A DNA stretch of 58,926 nucleotides from NCBI GenBank assembly GCA_032718475.1, contig JAUCBJ010008163.1, forward strand, positions 1 to 58,926, written 5' to 3'. A program made the translations under genes and the position numbers. Positions 26,801-35,603 of this stretch are shown here, one piece after another. The DNA is from Nemertoderma westbladi. Taxonomy: Eukaryota; Xenacoelomorpha; Nemertodermatida; Nemertodermatidae. Under the pieces are notes generated by a model. The model was not told the origin of the DNA and made no database searches. It saw only the letters and a list, made by a program, of their open reading frames with translations. Numbering within the stretch: the stretch's first letter is position 1; each line of letters begins with the position of its first letter.

Positions 26801-29399
26801 CGATCTCCGTGAATCCGTCTGCCTGGGCGTTAGGAGCCAAGAGTGCCTTCTTATAACCAAACGGAACATCCCCGACGACGGCGGGTGGTCCACCAGTACC
26901 AGCACCACCGTGCTACCGATATGGAGGAGCATTAGGATTAAATCCACTGTTGGAAGATCCGTCGTTGTTGCTTAACTGTGGATTCCTCGAATGAAGAACC
27001 TCCAACACCGAAACATCTGGGATGGGCCCTCCCTGCACATCGCATCTAACACCGGTACCGGTAGTCGCCGCAATTCCCGCCGATGGACACCTACTGGTAG
27101 ACATCGCCTCCAGAACGGCAACCCTATCCTTAAGTCTACTCACCATATTCATGAGGAGAGCAATATCCGCATCCATTAGGTTAAATGGAGGCAGTAAACT
27201 AATATCTTTAGGAATAAACTTTGGTTTAGTTGGAGCATTCACCTCATTGCTGCTGCCAGCACCATTGTCTGAAGTCGCATCACTCATACGCGTGGTAGAC
27301 TGCGTAGAACTGTTGACGATACCTGGATATTCAAATATCTCAAGAATATCACAGATTATATTCTTCTTAGTAAATCGCCATTCTGACGGGACTTACAGAA
27401 GTTCTGCTTCTGCTTGTCTCTATCATTCTTAGATATCATTGATATAGCAAGCAGCTTTGCTTCTTTCAACATACTGTCAGTAAACTTTGGCCACGGCTAT
27501 CCAGTTATCCCTATATCAGACTTAAGAATTTCTAAGAGTTTCTCATGTTCAACCATGTCGAACGCTGCAGATAAATCCAAGAGAACAACTAGCACTGCTG
27601 AACCTGAGTCGATGCTGCGGAGAATAGAATCATTTACTGAAAGAAGTGCTGTTTCTGTTCCGTGGTGGTGCCTGTATGCACTTTGCATCGGCTCATGTAG
27701 GTTGTGAAGATTCATATGTTGAATCAGCTGGTTTGCGACGACCTTTTCTGTTAATTTCGAAATGTAAAGCAAGTTGGAGACTGGCCTGAAGTTTTTAAGA
27801 ATTTCTGGGTCCAATTTTATCTTCTTAAGAACTGGTGTTAACACTGCCTCCTTAAACAGAGATGGAACTGTACCCATTGACAATGACATATTAATAATAC
27901 AGGTAATAAGAGGCAGCAGCAGATTGATAGACAGCTTGACCAAGCTCGTCGGCATCGGGTTGCGTGGACTCATTTTAGATTTCGAGTTATTTATAAGTTC
28001 CTTCGTCTCCTCAGTGGAAATTTCACGGAAAGAGCTAAATCCTTGATCTGTAACCGTTGGGGTGTTAAAAGCCGCCGGGTCACCCAGTCCAATAGGGTGA
28101 GATTTTGTTTCCGTCAGAGTCGCCATTCCCGCCAATGTCGGACGAACTAGTATAGGAATTGTTTCCGTATGAGCAACCGGCCCAATCGATCGGGCGTTTA
28201 CTTCGGTCAGAACAGTGGGCCCAATCTGCAGACAAATAAGCATTGTCTACTTTATAACGAACCTGCCTATTATAATAGGCCAGGGTAGTTTTTGTCAAGA
28301 GTTGAGCCTTTCAAAAACACCATGTGGTTGTGTGTGTGTATATATATATATATATAACCATCCAATATCTCAAAAACTCAAGCAGGTACACAAAAATTTT
28401 AATAACAAACTCTACATAGATTTTTGTTGCGCACAAGACTGTATATTTTTTGTGGCGTTTCGATCACGGGGTCACTGAAAAATAGCGGTTTTGAAAATTT
28501 AATGTCGAATTTCACCGATTTCAACTCATCGAGTATGCACCAAGTTTTTTTATTTGGGCTATTCAGTCATTTGAGCAACATATTTGAGCCTCAGAATCTT
28601 TTCAAATATCGCCAATCTCGCACAGAACGTTGCCAAAATTTGTTAGTCCGGCAAAAAAAGCGCACAAATTCATCTAAAAGGGTAAATTATTGGTTGCAGA
28701 ATAATATGATTCAACTAGAAAAGCCAGCAAGCTGGCTATAAGGAGACCATCCATAGACAAACAGTTGTGTTAGTTGGGTCCCCCCTCATTCATTATCATC
28801 AACCTATAAAACATTTGAACGGCCCAGTGCTTACAATGATATTCCCATAAGATTCACTGGGAAGAGCTATTCAGCTGGGGGGTAATACATTATACAAACT
28901 TACAGTTGATGTTTGATTACTGTCTGGGATAGAGAGAGAGAGTAATAAATTTGGCAAGAATATACTTCTCTGCAGTTTGGGCTATCCATTCAATAAATAG
29001 TAGTAGCTTACTAGGCCCACAGGAGTACCAGCAGCTGGTGTTTCTATCGTTGAGTTGAAGGCAATTATCGTGTTTTCATTTTCACTCACTGATGGTACTG
29101 GTTTGAGGGGCAGGTTCGTTTAAAGCCAGCTTGCTGGTGTTAACATATTAATGTAAAGATTTGTTTTGTTATCCGTGGAAAAAAAATACTATTTTTATAA
29201 ATTCCGAATATTTTAGTAAAGTTCACCCAAACATAATGTCCTAGTGACTCGTCGACGCCTTTTTCTTCCGTTTTAGTGTTTCAACTGCGAGAGCGAAGCG
29301 ATGTACTACTGCTGTTGGAACACGAGTTATTGCAGCACTAACTGCCAGCAGGAACATTGGCATCGGGAACACAAGAAATATTGTCGAAGGAAACGGTAA
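7266..29399 (+). CDS. ZMYND11: ZMYND11-like chromatin reader, 3' part of gene (5 exons: PWWP to MYND)
   Basis: Five exons join in one open frame: 7266-7418, 7884-8079, 16546-17046, 17358-17513 and 29277-29399 (TAA at 29397-29399). All have AG acceptors and GT donors and the phases agree (2, 0, 0, 0). In order they encode the end of a zinc-finger segment, a PWWP domain, a linker with an AT-hook-like [11 protein letters not shown], a SIETQTE motif, a charged coiled coil and a C-terminal MYND finger ending CRRKR. Order and C-terminus match vertebrate ZMYND11 (BS69) better than ZMYND8. In that family the PWWP with PHD and bromodomain reads methylated H3K36 to restrain Pol II elongation, and MYND recruits corepressors in the nucleus. 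The PHD and bromodomain exons were not found and are probably upstream. Two introns are greatly expanded by repeats. Orthology is an inference from motifs. Confidence 0.88.
7884..8079 (+). CDS. ZMYND11: ZMYND11-like exon: end of PWWP and charged linker
   Basis: The acceptor tttgattttcag precedes 7884, and the first base completes the split Arg codon from the PWWP exon. The exon encodes an helix-rich segment ([18 protein letters not shown], then ELEMYLKN), as expected after the PWWP beta-barrel, then an acidic Ser-rich linker. The donor GAG|gtcagt leaves phase 0. The track of open sequence beyond 8079 to 8139 is intron read-through. Confidence 0.85.
8080..8646. other. Intron, AT-rich
   Basis: Intron sequence between the second visible ZMYND11-like exon and the minisatellite. 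A short cgggat/atcccg-rich patch with imperfect inverted symmetry lies at about 8265-8340. Nothing else is seen. Confidence 0.5.
8647..16363 (+). repeat. 7.7-kb minisatellite, 63-bp unit, about 122 copies
   Basis: The unit is 63 bp, starting ggaagggtttactgtggaag and ending gaaacagagt. Variants include catt/tatt after acagg, cat+cat (+3 bp), and units with tgaccc or ttgaag that create stops. It lies entirely inside one ZMYND11-like intron. Because the unit is divisible by three, frames of 80-226 codons read [20 protein letters not shown] repeatedly; I regard them as repeat translation, not genes. Higher-order copies are present: blocks from 11650, 12535 and 12979 recur exactly 2025 bp later, and the block at 14560 recurs 1206 bp later. 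Confidence 0.97.
16546..17046 (+). CDS. ZMYND11: ZMYND11-like exon: AT-hook, linker and coiled-coil start
   Basis: The acceptor tttatccag precedes 16546 in phase 0, giving 167 codons. A basic [11 protein letters not shown] stretch near the start is an AT-hook-like DNA-binding motif. A Pro/Ser/Thr-rich linker follows, then SIETQTE (compare the STQT motif of vertebrate ZMYND11), then a helical region rich in Lys and Glu ending [10 protein letters not shown]. The donor is cag|gtaaag. An ATG-start reading at 16708 would begin inside this exon and is not needed. Confidence 0.85.
17047..17357. other. Intron
   Basis: A 311-bp intron bounded by gtaaag and ttttag. Nothing else is recognised. Confidence 0.7.
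17358..17513 (+). CDS. ZMYND11: ZMYND11-like exon: coiled coil up to MYND
   Basis: The acceptor ttttattttag precedes 17358; 52 codons in phase 0 encode a strongly charged coiled coil ([19 protein letters not shown]) ending in KKRQW. The KKxQW just before the first MYND cysteine is conserved in ZMYND11. The donor is tgg|gtgaga. Confidence 0.88.
17811..17847. repeat. Poly-C tract (37)
   Basis: An uninterrupted run of 37 C, the longest homopolymer in the window, inside the last ZMYND11-like intron. Confidence 0.9.
18590..18940. repeat. Dispersed repeat with three tandem 3' modules
   Basis: The sequence from cttctcgaaggcca to gctgagttattaacg closely matches 45230-45345. It is followed here by three tandem copies (about 18765, 18830, 18893) of a ~64-bp module ending cttcgtggctcgccccaca. 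Single copies of that terminal module also occur near 17580-17630, 43545-43570, 45380-45427 and 51540-51573. Confidence 0.75.
19018..20159 (-). mobile_element. Outer CR1-like LINE, 3' segment
   Basis: The minus strand reads [20 protein letters not shown], then [20 protein letters not shown] and the C-terminal block [15 protein letters not shown] ... [15 protein letters not shown] ... APSYL. These are CR1/L2-type RT and C-terminal motifs. The YADD region carries a small deletion. The element ends in (att)n at about 19019-19035. Frames at 19275-19787 and 19814-20053 are its pieces. Confidence 0.85.
19310..19327. repeat. Poly-G tract (18)
   Basis: A run of 18 G inside the outer CR1 3' segment; it would shift the last codons of that decayed frame. 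Confidence 0.9.
20160..22950 (-). mobile_element. LINE B, 5'-truncated, inserted in outer CR1
   Basis: A minus-strand LINE containing one long RT frame, ending in a ttgaattgaat 3' tail at about 20161-20171. It begins inside the endonuclease domain ([12 protein letters not shown]), so it is 5'-truncated. The 5' junction has a 30-bp tandem duplication around tgtaaatagtagcgg (22921-22935 and 22951-22965). It sits between two parts of the outer CR1 RT. Confidence 0.82.
20500..22881 (-). CDS. LINE B reverse transcriptase ORF (793 codons)
   Basis: An unbroken frame of 793 codons. It starts in the last endonuclease motif (SDHVPV), then a linker, then [53 protein letters not shown], and a long thumb/C-terminal region. 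Lack of frame damage suggests a recent insertion, but without the endonuclease it could not mobilise itself. The annotated ATG is simply the first Met after the truncation. The exact LINE clade is not resolved. Confidence 0.85.
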   Translation of the reverse strand: MENLVNGEVLAEDPCNNLSDHVPVLANFRFRLEIETNRVRQTSIPITKFAWFRATKSQTDEYNRIVNEGINSLKSSITLHYMKWTYLDLETFSSDLQNIVLDAATKTLPKVKKIKLSKNIRIRSSVLTARCKTTKQLYDCWCKQGKPPDSPVRDALKDSKRSVKRLRNWLAKTTVSHRVNCNSKLLRTNPKMFWNKLNPKETTNPPDKVIETIRTQLSANHQKANGYDDAIDQLKRDIQNDCDARDDIPTITAAGVKRAIMAISKGKAPDIGSLTIEHILSLDSDIICAELSKIYNACIALGETPLHFGQTIITSLHKGKGRKINLATSYRPISTVRLLAKIFESLLLQEYLSAPSFIHPSQLAYQPKIGTDLILSAVLECLEYQRRCGNTIYLCQLDIKSAFDNVDYVILFKKMRAHINPYICRIILSYYLCTTAFLKFGGVVDARPIKLTKGVKQGSLLSPALFILHTSDVFNDASYSGLSCNLKNVWLGTIAYADDILVFGRSATELERLVGVISVKLKDINLEVESSKTKWVVRSGKGCNEHIPSFININSTLVASSTSLRFLGFKLNSSIVKNYNTLSDCNQLITIIAESFHRRSWTTRWMDTSTLSHIWSSIAVPKLVYSMKFLVGSLTSDELRSLDAHYRKALRGLLGLGTYASNQIVYELMKCKPITSECYGACIGSILRSAYVPNCALQGILRISLQLNSTDETKYCGIGGSYINCKKTYNAPHIHSMLTYAYNTRHLIERLGCGSLTFLEIIQSKFIYDCYKIRSMDSFASKHKRILNFFNVV
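22951..23091 (-). mobile_element. Outer CR1-like LINE, middle segment
   Basis: The minus strand reads [18 protein letters not shown] and [12 protein letters not shown], precisely the RT motifs that lie between the segments at 27500-28300 and 19018-20159. Its frame follows directly from the upstream segment. This 141-bp island shows that two separate insertions split one element. Confidence 0.88.
23298..26168 (-). CDS. LINE A ORF2: endonuclease-reverse transcriptase (956 codons)
   Basis: Intact 956-codon frame. Endonuclease motifs: [31 protein letters not shown] and DDHMPIG. RT motifs: [55 protein letters not shown], then the C-terminal [12 protein letters not shown] region. This is the layout of Jockey-superfamily LINEs (CR1/L2/Daphne-like). 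No RNase H is seen. The + strand frames at 24550 and 25141 are shadows. Confidence 0.93.
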   Translation of the reverse strand: MAYQGIKLVSYNCNSVRRPMVLKTINDICNEGADVILLQELMLPVQDLDFLNSIHPEYLARSILPVDYTSGLLRGRPHGGSAVLWHKRLTAALSVVPFNDDRLLGATIELDGHESMFIINVYLPFENKDNGNIFSEYLGKIMSVYESNSFTYLCIAGDFNAHVGRPYFEELKSWSNDNLLEIYDVVNLPIDTFSFISAAHNTTSWLDHVLCSGTLCAKIDNIYIMYDSAIDDHMPIGCNFHLIPLVTNNVEDGYSMNPHSSGPNWEKAKPEEIKNYTNLVNVVFGDISYNEQVLNKCSASDDTNHKYIGSSCCKEAIDKLYADIVNGLKNASDASFKCNRSSNKTGAKHIPGWNDYVKEYYDRSRQLFLNWKAAGSPKQGFLFTEYIKNKYNFKRILHSCKKQENKIRDDKLADSLLSSNTGNSKEFWTQIHKRCGVHTPPPNVIGNANGAIEISEMWRQHFESIFNSVNDDTDKTFVDEKIRNFVPSDRVTFTVSEIFAAILKLNTGKAYVPDKLIAEHLMYGCNVNLLNKLVTLINAIFLHGYMPSDFMNCIIIPLVKDRTCDLLAKDNYRGIALSTVLSKVVEVLMYNKCSNKLGTKDNQFGCKPKLGTETCVYALKELINYYLSSDTPVYVCMLDASKAFDRINHYELFSKLLRRGVSICIVRLLTFWYRNQDMAVMWDGVLSSQFKITNGTKQGGIFSPILFIVYFDDLSTDLSDTGVGCMIGNSRINIILYADDLCLMSNSIVGLQILINKAVSHANQNSILLSKKKTKCLYFIPKCFKNTSVAKVLLYGKEIDIVDKFSYLGHILCSSTDNTQDIKAQMGSLYARANIIVRKFGSCSTAIKLCLFRAYCTQVYCCALWCSRNYSNSIYNKISVAYNNAARQLFKIPRMTNGEATSISLSLHQLKLPLFSDNIYKANTSLLHRLEKTESNVLKSISNNCHMVSRIFEVSQ
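26252..27287 (-). pseudogene. LINE A ORF1, interrupted
   Basis: The N-terminal part (27287-26913) starts [16 protein letters not shown] and stops at a TAG at 26913-26915. Beyond the stop the same frame continues sensibly ([20 protein letters not shown]) and then a frame change near 26760-26800 leads into the C-terminal part ending at 26252. That part includes a [15 protein letters not shown] ... FLITCNK ... [11 protein letters not shown] region, typical of LINE ORF1 RNA-binding (RRM-like) domains. One stop and one frameshift therefore disable it, unless they are sequence errors. Confidence 0.7.
27500..28300 (-). mobile_element. Outer CR1-like LINE, 5' segment
   Basis: The minus-strand frame 28243-27497 holds RT motifs [35 protein letters not shown] and [20 protein letters not shown], ending at the LINE A junction. 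Upstream of about 28300 the homology stops beside a (tg)n(ta)n microsatellite, so the element is 5'-truncated. Confidence 0.88.
28300..29276. other. Intron remainder
   Basis: The end of the last ZMYND11-like intron: a (tg)n(ta)n microsatellite at about 28328-28357 and otherwise unrecognised sequence. The frame at 28424-28741 shows no family motif. Confidence 0.5.
29277..29399 (+). CDS. ZMYND11: ZMYND11-like terminal exon: MYND zinc finger
   Basis: The acceptor ttccgttttag precedes 29277. Forty codons encode a complete MYND finger: the CFNCESEA start, [20 protein letters not shown] and a final CRRKR before TAA. All expected Cys/His zinc ligands are present. In the family this finger binds corepressors and proline-containing (PxLxP) partners. 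It is 11.8 kb from the previous exon because of nested retrotransposons in the intron. Confidence 0.93.
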   Translation, partial: CFNCESEAMYYCCWNTSYCSTNCQQEHWHREHKKYCRRKR

Positions 29400-30309
29400 A
29401 TTCTCCAGAAATCTGAGAATCATAGATATTTTATTCAGAAGTGGCAATAGTTGAGCCCCAATGTTACATAACTCTAAATATTAATAATATTCAACAGGAT
29501 AGATTTTACTAATATTTGGATTGTTTTAGTTGAACGCATTTATAAACTATTTTATATAACATCAGCCATACTGTGTGCATTGCCATTGGTTGAAGTTAAT
29601 CATGTGCTTACTGCTTAGGACTTGCTTTTACAAATTTTTCCCTTTTTGGTTTTTTAGGATCTAATATTAGGTTACCAAAATGATAGGCTACAACACTCTT
29701 ATTGACTTTATTACATTCGATAAATTACTACATTCCTATTGGTTAAGAAAATTTCAATTTTCTACTGTATTGGTTATCCAGCAACTCACTATTTTCTAGA
29801 ATATACTTAGTCATTCCTATTTATAAATAATTCATGTTTCATAGCTTGTAAATTTGTTTGAATTCACAACAAAACCGTCAAAAATTCATTAGTCATGTTA
29901 AAAATGTATTTTTTATCACCATTTAAATGGGTATTTTATATTCGTCTATATTTCGTTATTTCTTAACTCTTAGACTTTATTTTTAACTATTTTCGTCTGG
30001 TCACGGTACCCGGGGTGCATATATTTTTAATATTTGATGTGCTATAAAGGTTTATGTACTTGTTATGTGTTTATTGTTGTTAATAAATCATCGTATACTG
30101 CCTAAATATAAAAGCCTTAGAAGTTATGTACTATGGTTGGTAGCTTACAGTGTGTGAGTAACAAACGACATATTTAATAATTGTCTTTGTAGGTTTTTTT
30201 TAATTTGTTTTATGAATTTGTTTTAAATTCATCCCAATAATTAATAGTTACATTTGTTTAATAAAAACTCAAAAGTTGCCTTCATTTGATTTTTTTCTTG
30301 TAATCTTGT
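29400..30309 (+). other. ZMYND11-like 3' UTR and flank
   Basis: AT-rich sequence after the stop codon with no credible open frame. AATAAA words near 30079 and 30259 are candidate poly(A) signals. The ~200-bp satellite begins immediately after. Confidence 0.5.
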
Positions 30310-33300
30310 AAACCTTAAATCTCGTAAAATATAAAAAAAACGTTGTGTTTGAACCCAAATATCGCGAGAACTATAAATCATATGTAAAAACGGTTACTGT
30401 ATTTGGAATCTGCTGTTAATTTAAAACACTAAAAGAAGTATTACAAGTTAATTTTTCTCTAATGGTTACAGAAACAGACTGGGAATAGTTATGTATGCTT
30501 TTTCAAGAAAAAATACCTTAAATCTCGTAAAATATCAAAAAAACGTTATGTTTGAACCCAAATATCGCGAGAACTATAAATCATATGTAAAAACGGTTAC
30601 TGTATTTGGAATCTGATGTTAATTTAATACTAAAAGAAGTATTATAAGTTAATTTTTCTCTAAATGTTACAGAAACGGACTGGGATTAGTTATGTATGCT
30701 TTTTCAAGAAAAAATACCTTAAATGTCGTAAAATATCAAAAAACGTTTTGTTTGAACCCAAATATCGCGAGAACTTTAAAAACAGTCACTGTATTTGGAA
30801 TCTGCTATTAATTTAACACTAAAAGAAGTATTACAAGTTAATTTTTCTCTAAATGTTACAGAAATGGACTGGGAATAGTTATGTATGCTTTTTCAAGAAA
30901 AAATACCTTAAATCTCGTAAAATATCAAAAAAACGTTGTGTTTGAACCCAAATATCGTGAGAACTATAAATCATATGTAAAAACGGTTACTGTATTTGGA
31001 ATCTGCTATTAATTTAACACTAAAAGAAGTATCATAAGTTAATTTTTCTCTAAATGTTACAGAAACGGACTGGGAATAGTTATGTATGCTTTTTCAAGAA
31101 AAAATACCTTAACTCTCGTAAAATATCAAAAAAACGTTATGTTTGAACCCAAATATCGCGAGAACTATAAATCATATGTAAAAACAGTTACTGTATTTGG
31201 AATCTGCTGTTAATTTAACACTAAATGAAGTATTACAAGTTAATTTTTCTCTAAATGTTACAGAAACGGACTGGGAATAGTTATGTCTGCTTTTTCAAGA
31301 AAAAATTCCTTAAATCTCGTAAAATATCAAAAAAAATTTGTGTTTGAACCCAAATATCGTGAGAACTATAAATCATATGTAAAAACGGTTACTGTATTTG
31401 GAATCTGCTGTTAATTTAACACTAAAAGAAGTATCATAAGTTAATTTTTCTCTAAATGTTACAGAAACGGACTGGGAATAGTTATGTATGCTTTTTCAAG
31501 AAAAAATACCTTAAATCTCGTAAAATATCAAAACAACGTTATGTTTGAACCCAAATATCGCGAGAACTATAAATCATATGTAAAAACGGTTACTGTATTT
31601 GGAATCTGCTGTTAATTTAACACTAAAAGAAGTATCACAAGTTACCTTTTCTCTAAATGTTACAGAAACGGACTGGGAATAGTTATGTATGCTTTTTCAA
31701 GAAAAAATACCTTAAATCTCGAAAAATATCAAAAAAACATTGTGTTTGAACCCAAATATCGCGAGAACTATAAATCATATGTAAAAACGGTTACTGTATT
31801 TGGAATCTGCTATTAATTTAACACTAAAAGAAGTATCATAAGTTAATTTTTCTCTAAATGTTACAGAAACGGACTGGGAATAGTTATGTATGCTTTTTCA
31901 AGAAAAAATACCTTAAATCTCGTAAAATATCAAAAAAACGTTATATTTGAACCCAAATATCGCGAGAACTATAAATCATATGTAAAAACAGTTACTGTAT
32001 TTGGAATCTGCTGTTAATTTAACACTAAATGAAGTATTACAAGTTAATTTTTCTCTAAATGTTACAGAAACGGACTGGGAATAGTTATGTATGCTTTTTC
32101 AAGAAGAAATTCCTTAAATCTCGTAAAATATCAAAAAAAATTTGTGTTTGAACCCAAATATCGTGAGAACTATAAATCATATGTAAAAACGGTTACTGTA
32201 TTTGGAATCTGCTGTTAATTTAACACTAAAAGAAGTATCATAAGTTAATTTTTCTCTAAATGTTACAGAAACGGACTGGGAATAGTTATGTATGCTTATT
32301 CAAGAAAAAATACCTTAAATCTCGTAAAATATCAAAACAACGTTATGTTTGAACCCAAATATCGCGAGAACTATAAATCATATGTAAAAACGGTTACTGT
32401 ATTTGGAATCTGCTGTTAATTTAACACTAAAAGAAGTATCATAAGTTAATTTTTCTCTAAATGTTAAAGAAACGGACTGGGAATAGTTATGTATGCTTTT
32501 TCAAGAAAAAATACCTTAAATCTCGTAAAATATCAAAAAAACGTTGTGTTATCGCGAGAACTATAAATCATATGTAAAAACGGTTACTGTATTTGGAATC
32601 TGATGTTAATTTAATACTAAAAGAAGTATTATAAGTTAATTTTTCTCTAAATGTTACAGAAACAGACTGGGAATAGTTATGTTTGCTTTTCAAGAAAAAA
32701 TACCTTAAATCTCATAAAATATCAAAAAAACGTTGTGTTTGAACACAAATATCGCGAGAACTATAAATCATATGTAAAAACGGTCACTGTATTTGGAATC
32801 TGCTGTTAATTTAACACTAAAAGAAGTATCATAAGTTAATTTTTCTCTAAATGTTACAGAAATGGACTGGGAATAGTTATGTTCTTTTTCAAGAAAAAAT
32901 ACCTTAAATCTCGTAAAATATCAAAAAAACGTTGTGTTTGAACCCAAATATCGCGAGAACTATAAATCATATGTAAAAACGGTTACTTTATTTGTAATCT
33001 GCGTTTAATTTAACACTAAAAGAAGTATCACAAGTTAATTTTTCTCTAAATGTTACAGAAACGGACTGGGAATAGTTATTATGTATGCTTTTTCAAGAAA
33101 AAATACCTTAAATCTCGTAAAATATCAAAAAAATGTTGTGTTTGAACCCAAATATCGCGAGAACTATAAATCATATGTAAAAACGGTCACTGTATTTGGA
33201 ATCTGCGGTTAATTTAACACTAAAAGAAGTATCACAAGTTACCTTTTCTCTAAATGTTACAGAAACGGACTGGGAATAGTTATGTATGCTTTTTCAAGAA

Positions 33301-33371
33301 AAAATATCTTAAATCTCGTAAAATATCAAAAAAACGTTGTGTTTGAACCCAAATATCGCGAGAACAATAAA
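30310..33371 (+). repeat. ~200-bp satellite, about 15 copies
   Basis: The unit is about 200-203 bp, recognised by ttaaatctcgtaaaatatca, tttgaacccaaatatcgcga, ggttactgtatttggaatct and ctctaaatgttacagaaacg. Differences between units are mostly point changes and A-run length. Variant patterns recur about 807 bp apart (for example the aaaaaatttgtg variant near 31330 and 32137), indicating a four-unit higher-order repeat. It starts 900 bp after the ZMYND11-like stop codon. Confidence 0.95.
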
Positions 33372-34650
33372 TCTATGACATTTCAAAATCTCAATTTGAA
33401 AATGACATTTTTACAAAATGACATGTCAAAATGTCAGTTTGAAAATGACATTTTGGCAAAATGATATGTCAAAATGTCAATTTGAAAATGACATTTTAGC
33501 AAAATGACATGTCAAAATGTCAATTTCAAAATGACATGTCAAAATGTCAATTTCAAAATGACATGTCAAAATGTAAATTTGAAAATGACATTTTGGCAAA
33601 ATAACATGTCAAAATGTCAAATTTCAATTGAAAAATGACATTTTGGCAAAATGACACGTCAAAATGTCAATTTAAAATGACATTTTGGCAAAATGACATG
33701 TCAAAATGTCAATTTCAAAATGACATTTTGACAAAATGACAAAATGTCAATTTGAAAATGACATTTTGCCAAAATGACATATCAAAATGTCAATTTGAAA
33801 ATGACATTTTGGCAAAATGACATGTCAAAATGTAAAATTTCAATTTACAAATGACATTTTGTCAAAATTACATGTTAAAATGTCAATTTCAAAATGACAT
33901 TTTGTCAAAATGACATGTCAAAATGTCAATTGGAAAATGCATTTTCAAAATGACATTTTGGCAAACTGACATGTCAAAATGTCAATTGGAAAATGCATTT
34001 TGGCAAAATGACATGTCAAAATGTAAATTTGAAAATGACATTTCGTCAAAATAATATGTCAAAATGTCAAATGTCAATTTAAAAATGACATTTTGGCAAC
34101 ATGACATGTCAAAATGTCAATTTCAAAATGACATTTTGACAAACTGAGAAAATGTCAATTTGAAAATGACATTTTGCCAAAATGTCATGTCAAAATGTCA
34201 ATTTGAAAATGACATTTTGGCTAAATGACATGTCAAAATGTCAAATGTCAATTTAAAAATGACATTTTGGCAAAATGACATGTCAAAATGTCAATTTCAA
34301 AATGTCATTTTGGCAAAATTACATGTCAAAATGTCAATTTGAAAATGCATTTTCAAAATGACATTTTGGCAAAATGATATGTCAAAATGTAAAATGTCAA
34401 TTTACAAATGACATTTTGTCAAAATGACATGTTAAAATGTCAATTTCAAAATGACATTTTGTCAAATTGACATGTCAAAATGTCAATTGGAAAATGCATT
34501 TTCAAAATGACATTTTGGCAAAATGACATGTCAAAATGTCAATTTCAAAATGACATTTTGGCAAAATGACATGTCAAAATGTCAATTTGAAAATGCATTT
34601 TCAAAATGACATTTTGGTAAAATGACATGTCAAAATGTCATAATGTCAAT
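33372..34650. repeat. Palindrome-rich AT satellite (TGACATTTTGGCAAAATGACATGTCAAAATGTCA)-type
   Basis: Roughly 40-45-bp units built from tgacatttt, aaaatgtca, acatgt and caattt words in both orientations. Each unit is nearly self-complementary around acatgt, so either strand can form hairpins. Unit length and order vary widely. It directly abuts the ~200-bp satellite. Confidence 0.93.
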
Positions 34651-35599
34651 AAAATTATAACATGGTTGTGGTTAAGTTTTAATTTTAGCACTAACTCAAC
34701 ATAATTTTCCCACGCAATTATTATCGGCATTATCAATCTTACAATGAGTTCGCCTGATGACTCGCGGACGTACTAAAGTCTAGCGATATTAGTGCCCGTG
34801 GCCACTAATCCCTCCCCCCATTGTGTAGGTCAAACATACAGTATCCCCCCCCCAAACCTACGCCCTTACCGCATTCCTATAGTGAAGTGTGGATCAGTGG
34901 ATGTTCTAAACAATACAGATTCTAACAATAAATAAATTGTTTAACATTTCCGGAAGAAGGGCTATTTTATACAACGACAGGTCGTCCCTTATTCGTTACT
35001 CTTAAACCACAGACTAAACAATGATATTTTACCACAGTATTTATTATGCCTATAAAGTTATTATTTGTAATATCTATGTGATATTTGCATAGAAGATTTT
35101 AAGATAAAGGTGAGGAAACCAATTTGCCAGATATGGACTCGTATCAAACATTGCTTTCCATATTTAAATAATCGCAATACATTCAGTGAGAATATTGATT
35201 AATTGAAAATCTTTAGTTTTTTTAACTCTATTTTAACATATGTTTACGTATAGTATTACCTTGTACTGAATAATTTATAAATTAAATAATTTAGTTTATT
35301 TTTAACACGTTCGAATGTGGTGGTGAATATTATCCTGATGTTTATTTTACTACCTATATATTTTTGTACTTTATTTTACTAATAAATTATACTAGTCGCC
35401 TCCTAGGTAGTTCCTTATTAAATAATTACTAAAATATTGAAGGCGAAATTAAGTATTCTGAAAACCCAACGAAGAAAAACAAAGATTAAAACTACCTGTT
35501 GACTGATTCAAATTGCTTGCAATATCAGTAATATTTTTCGAAGAACAGGAATTTATTATTCTTATAAATAATTATTTTTCTTATAAATTATTGCTAGAA
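34651..35599. other. Unrecognised AT-rich intergenic stretch
   Basis: No gene, repeat or regulatory site is recognised. Confidence 0.5.
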
Positions 35600-35603
35600 T
35601 TAA

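Larger units (their letters stand above)
23092..27499 (-). mobile_element. LINE A, near full length, inserted in outer CR1
   Basis: A 4.4-kb minus-strand LINE with ORF1 and ORF2, an AATAAA-like signal and a tgaaatgaaaatgaaatga 3' tail at about 23092-23112. A 6-bp target duplication TCCAGT is at 23086-23091 and 27500-27505. The outer CR1 frame resumes exactly across this site. It carries 5' sequence ahead of ORF1, so it is likely full length or nearly so. Confidence 0.88.
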
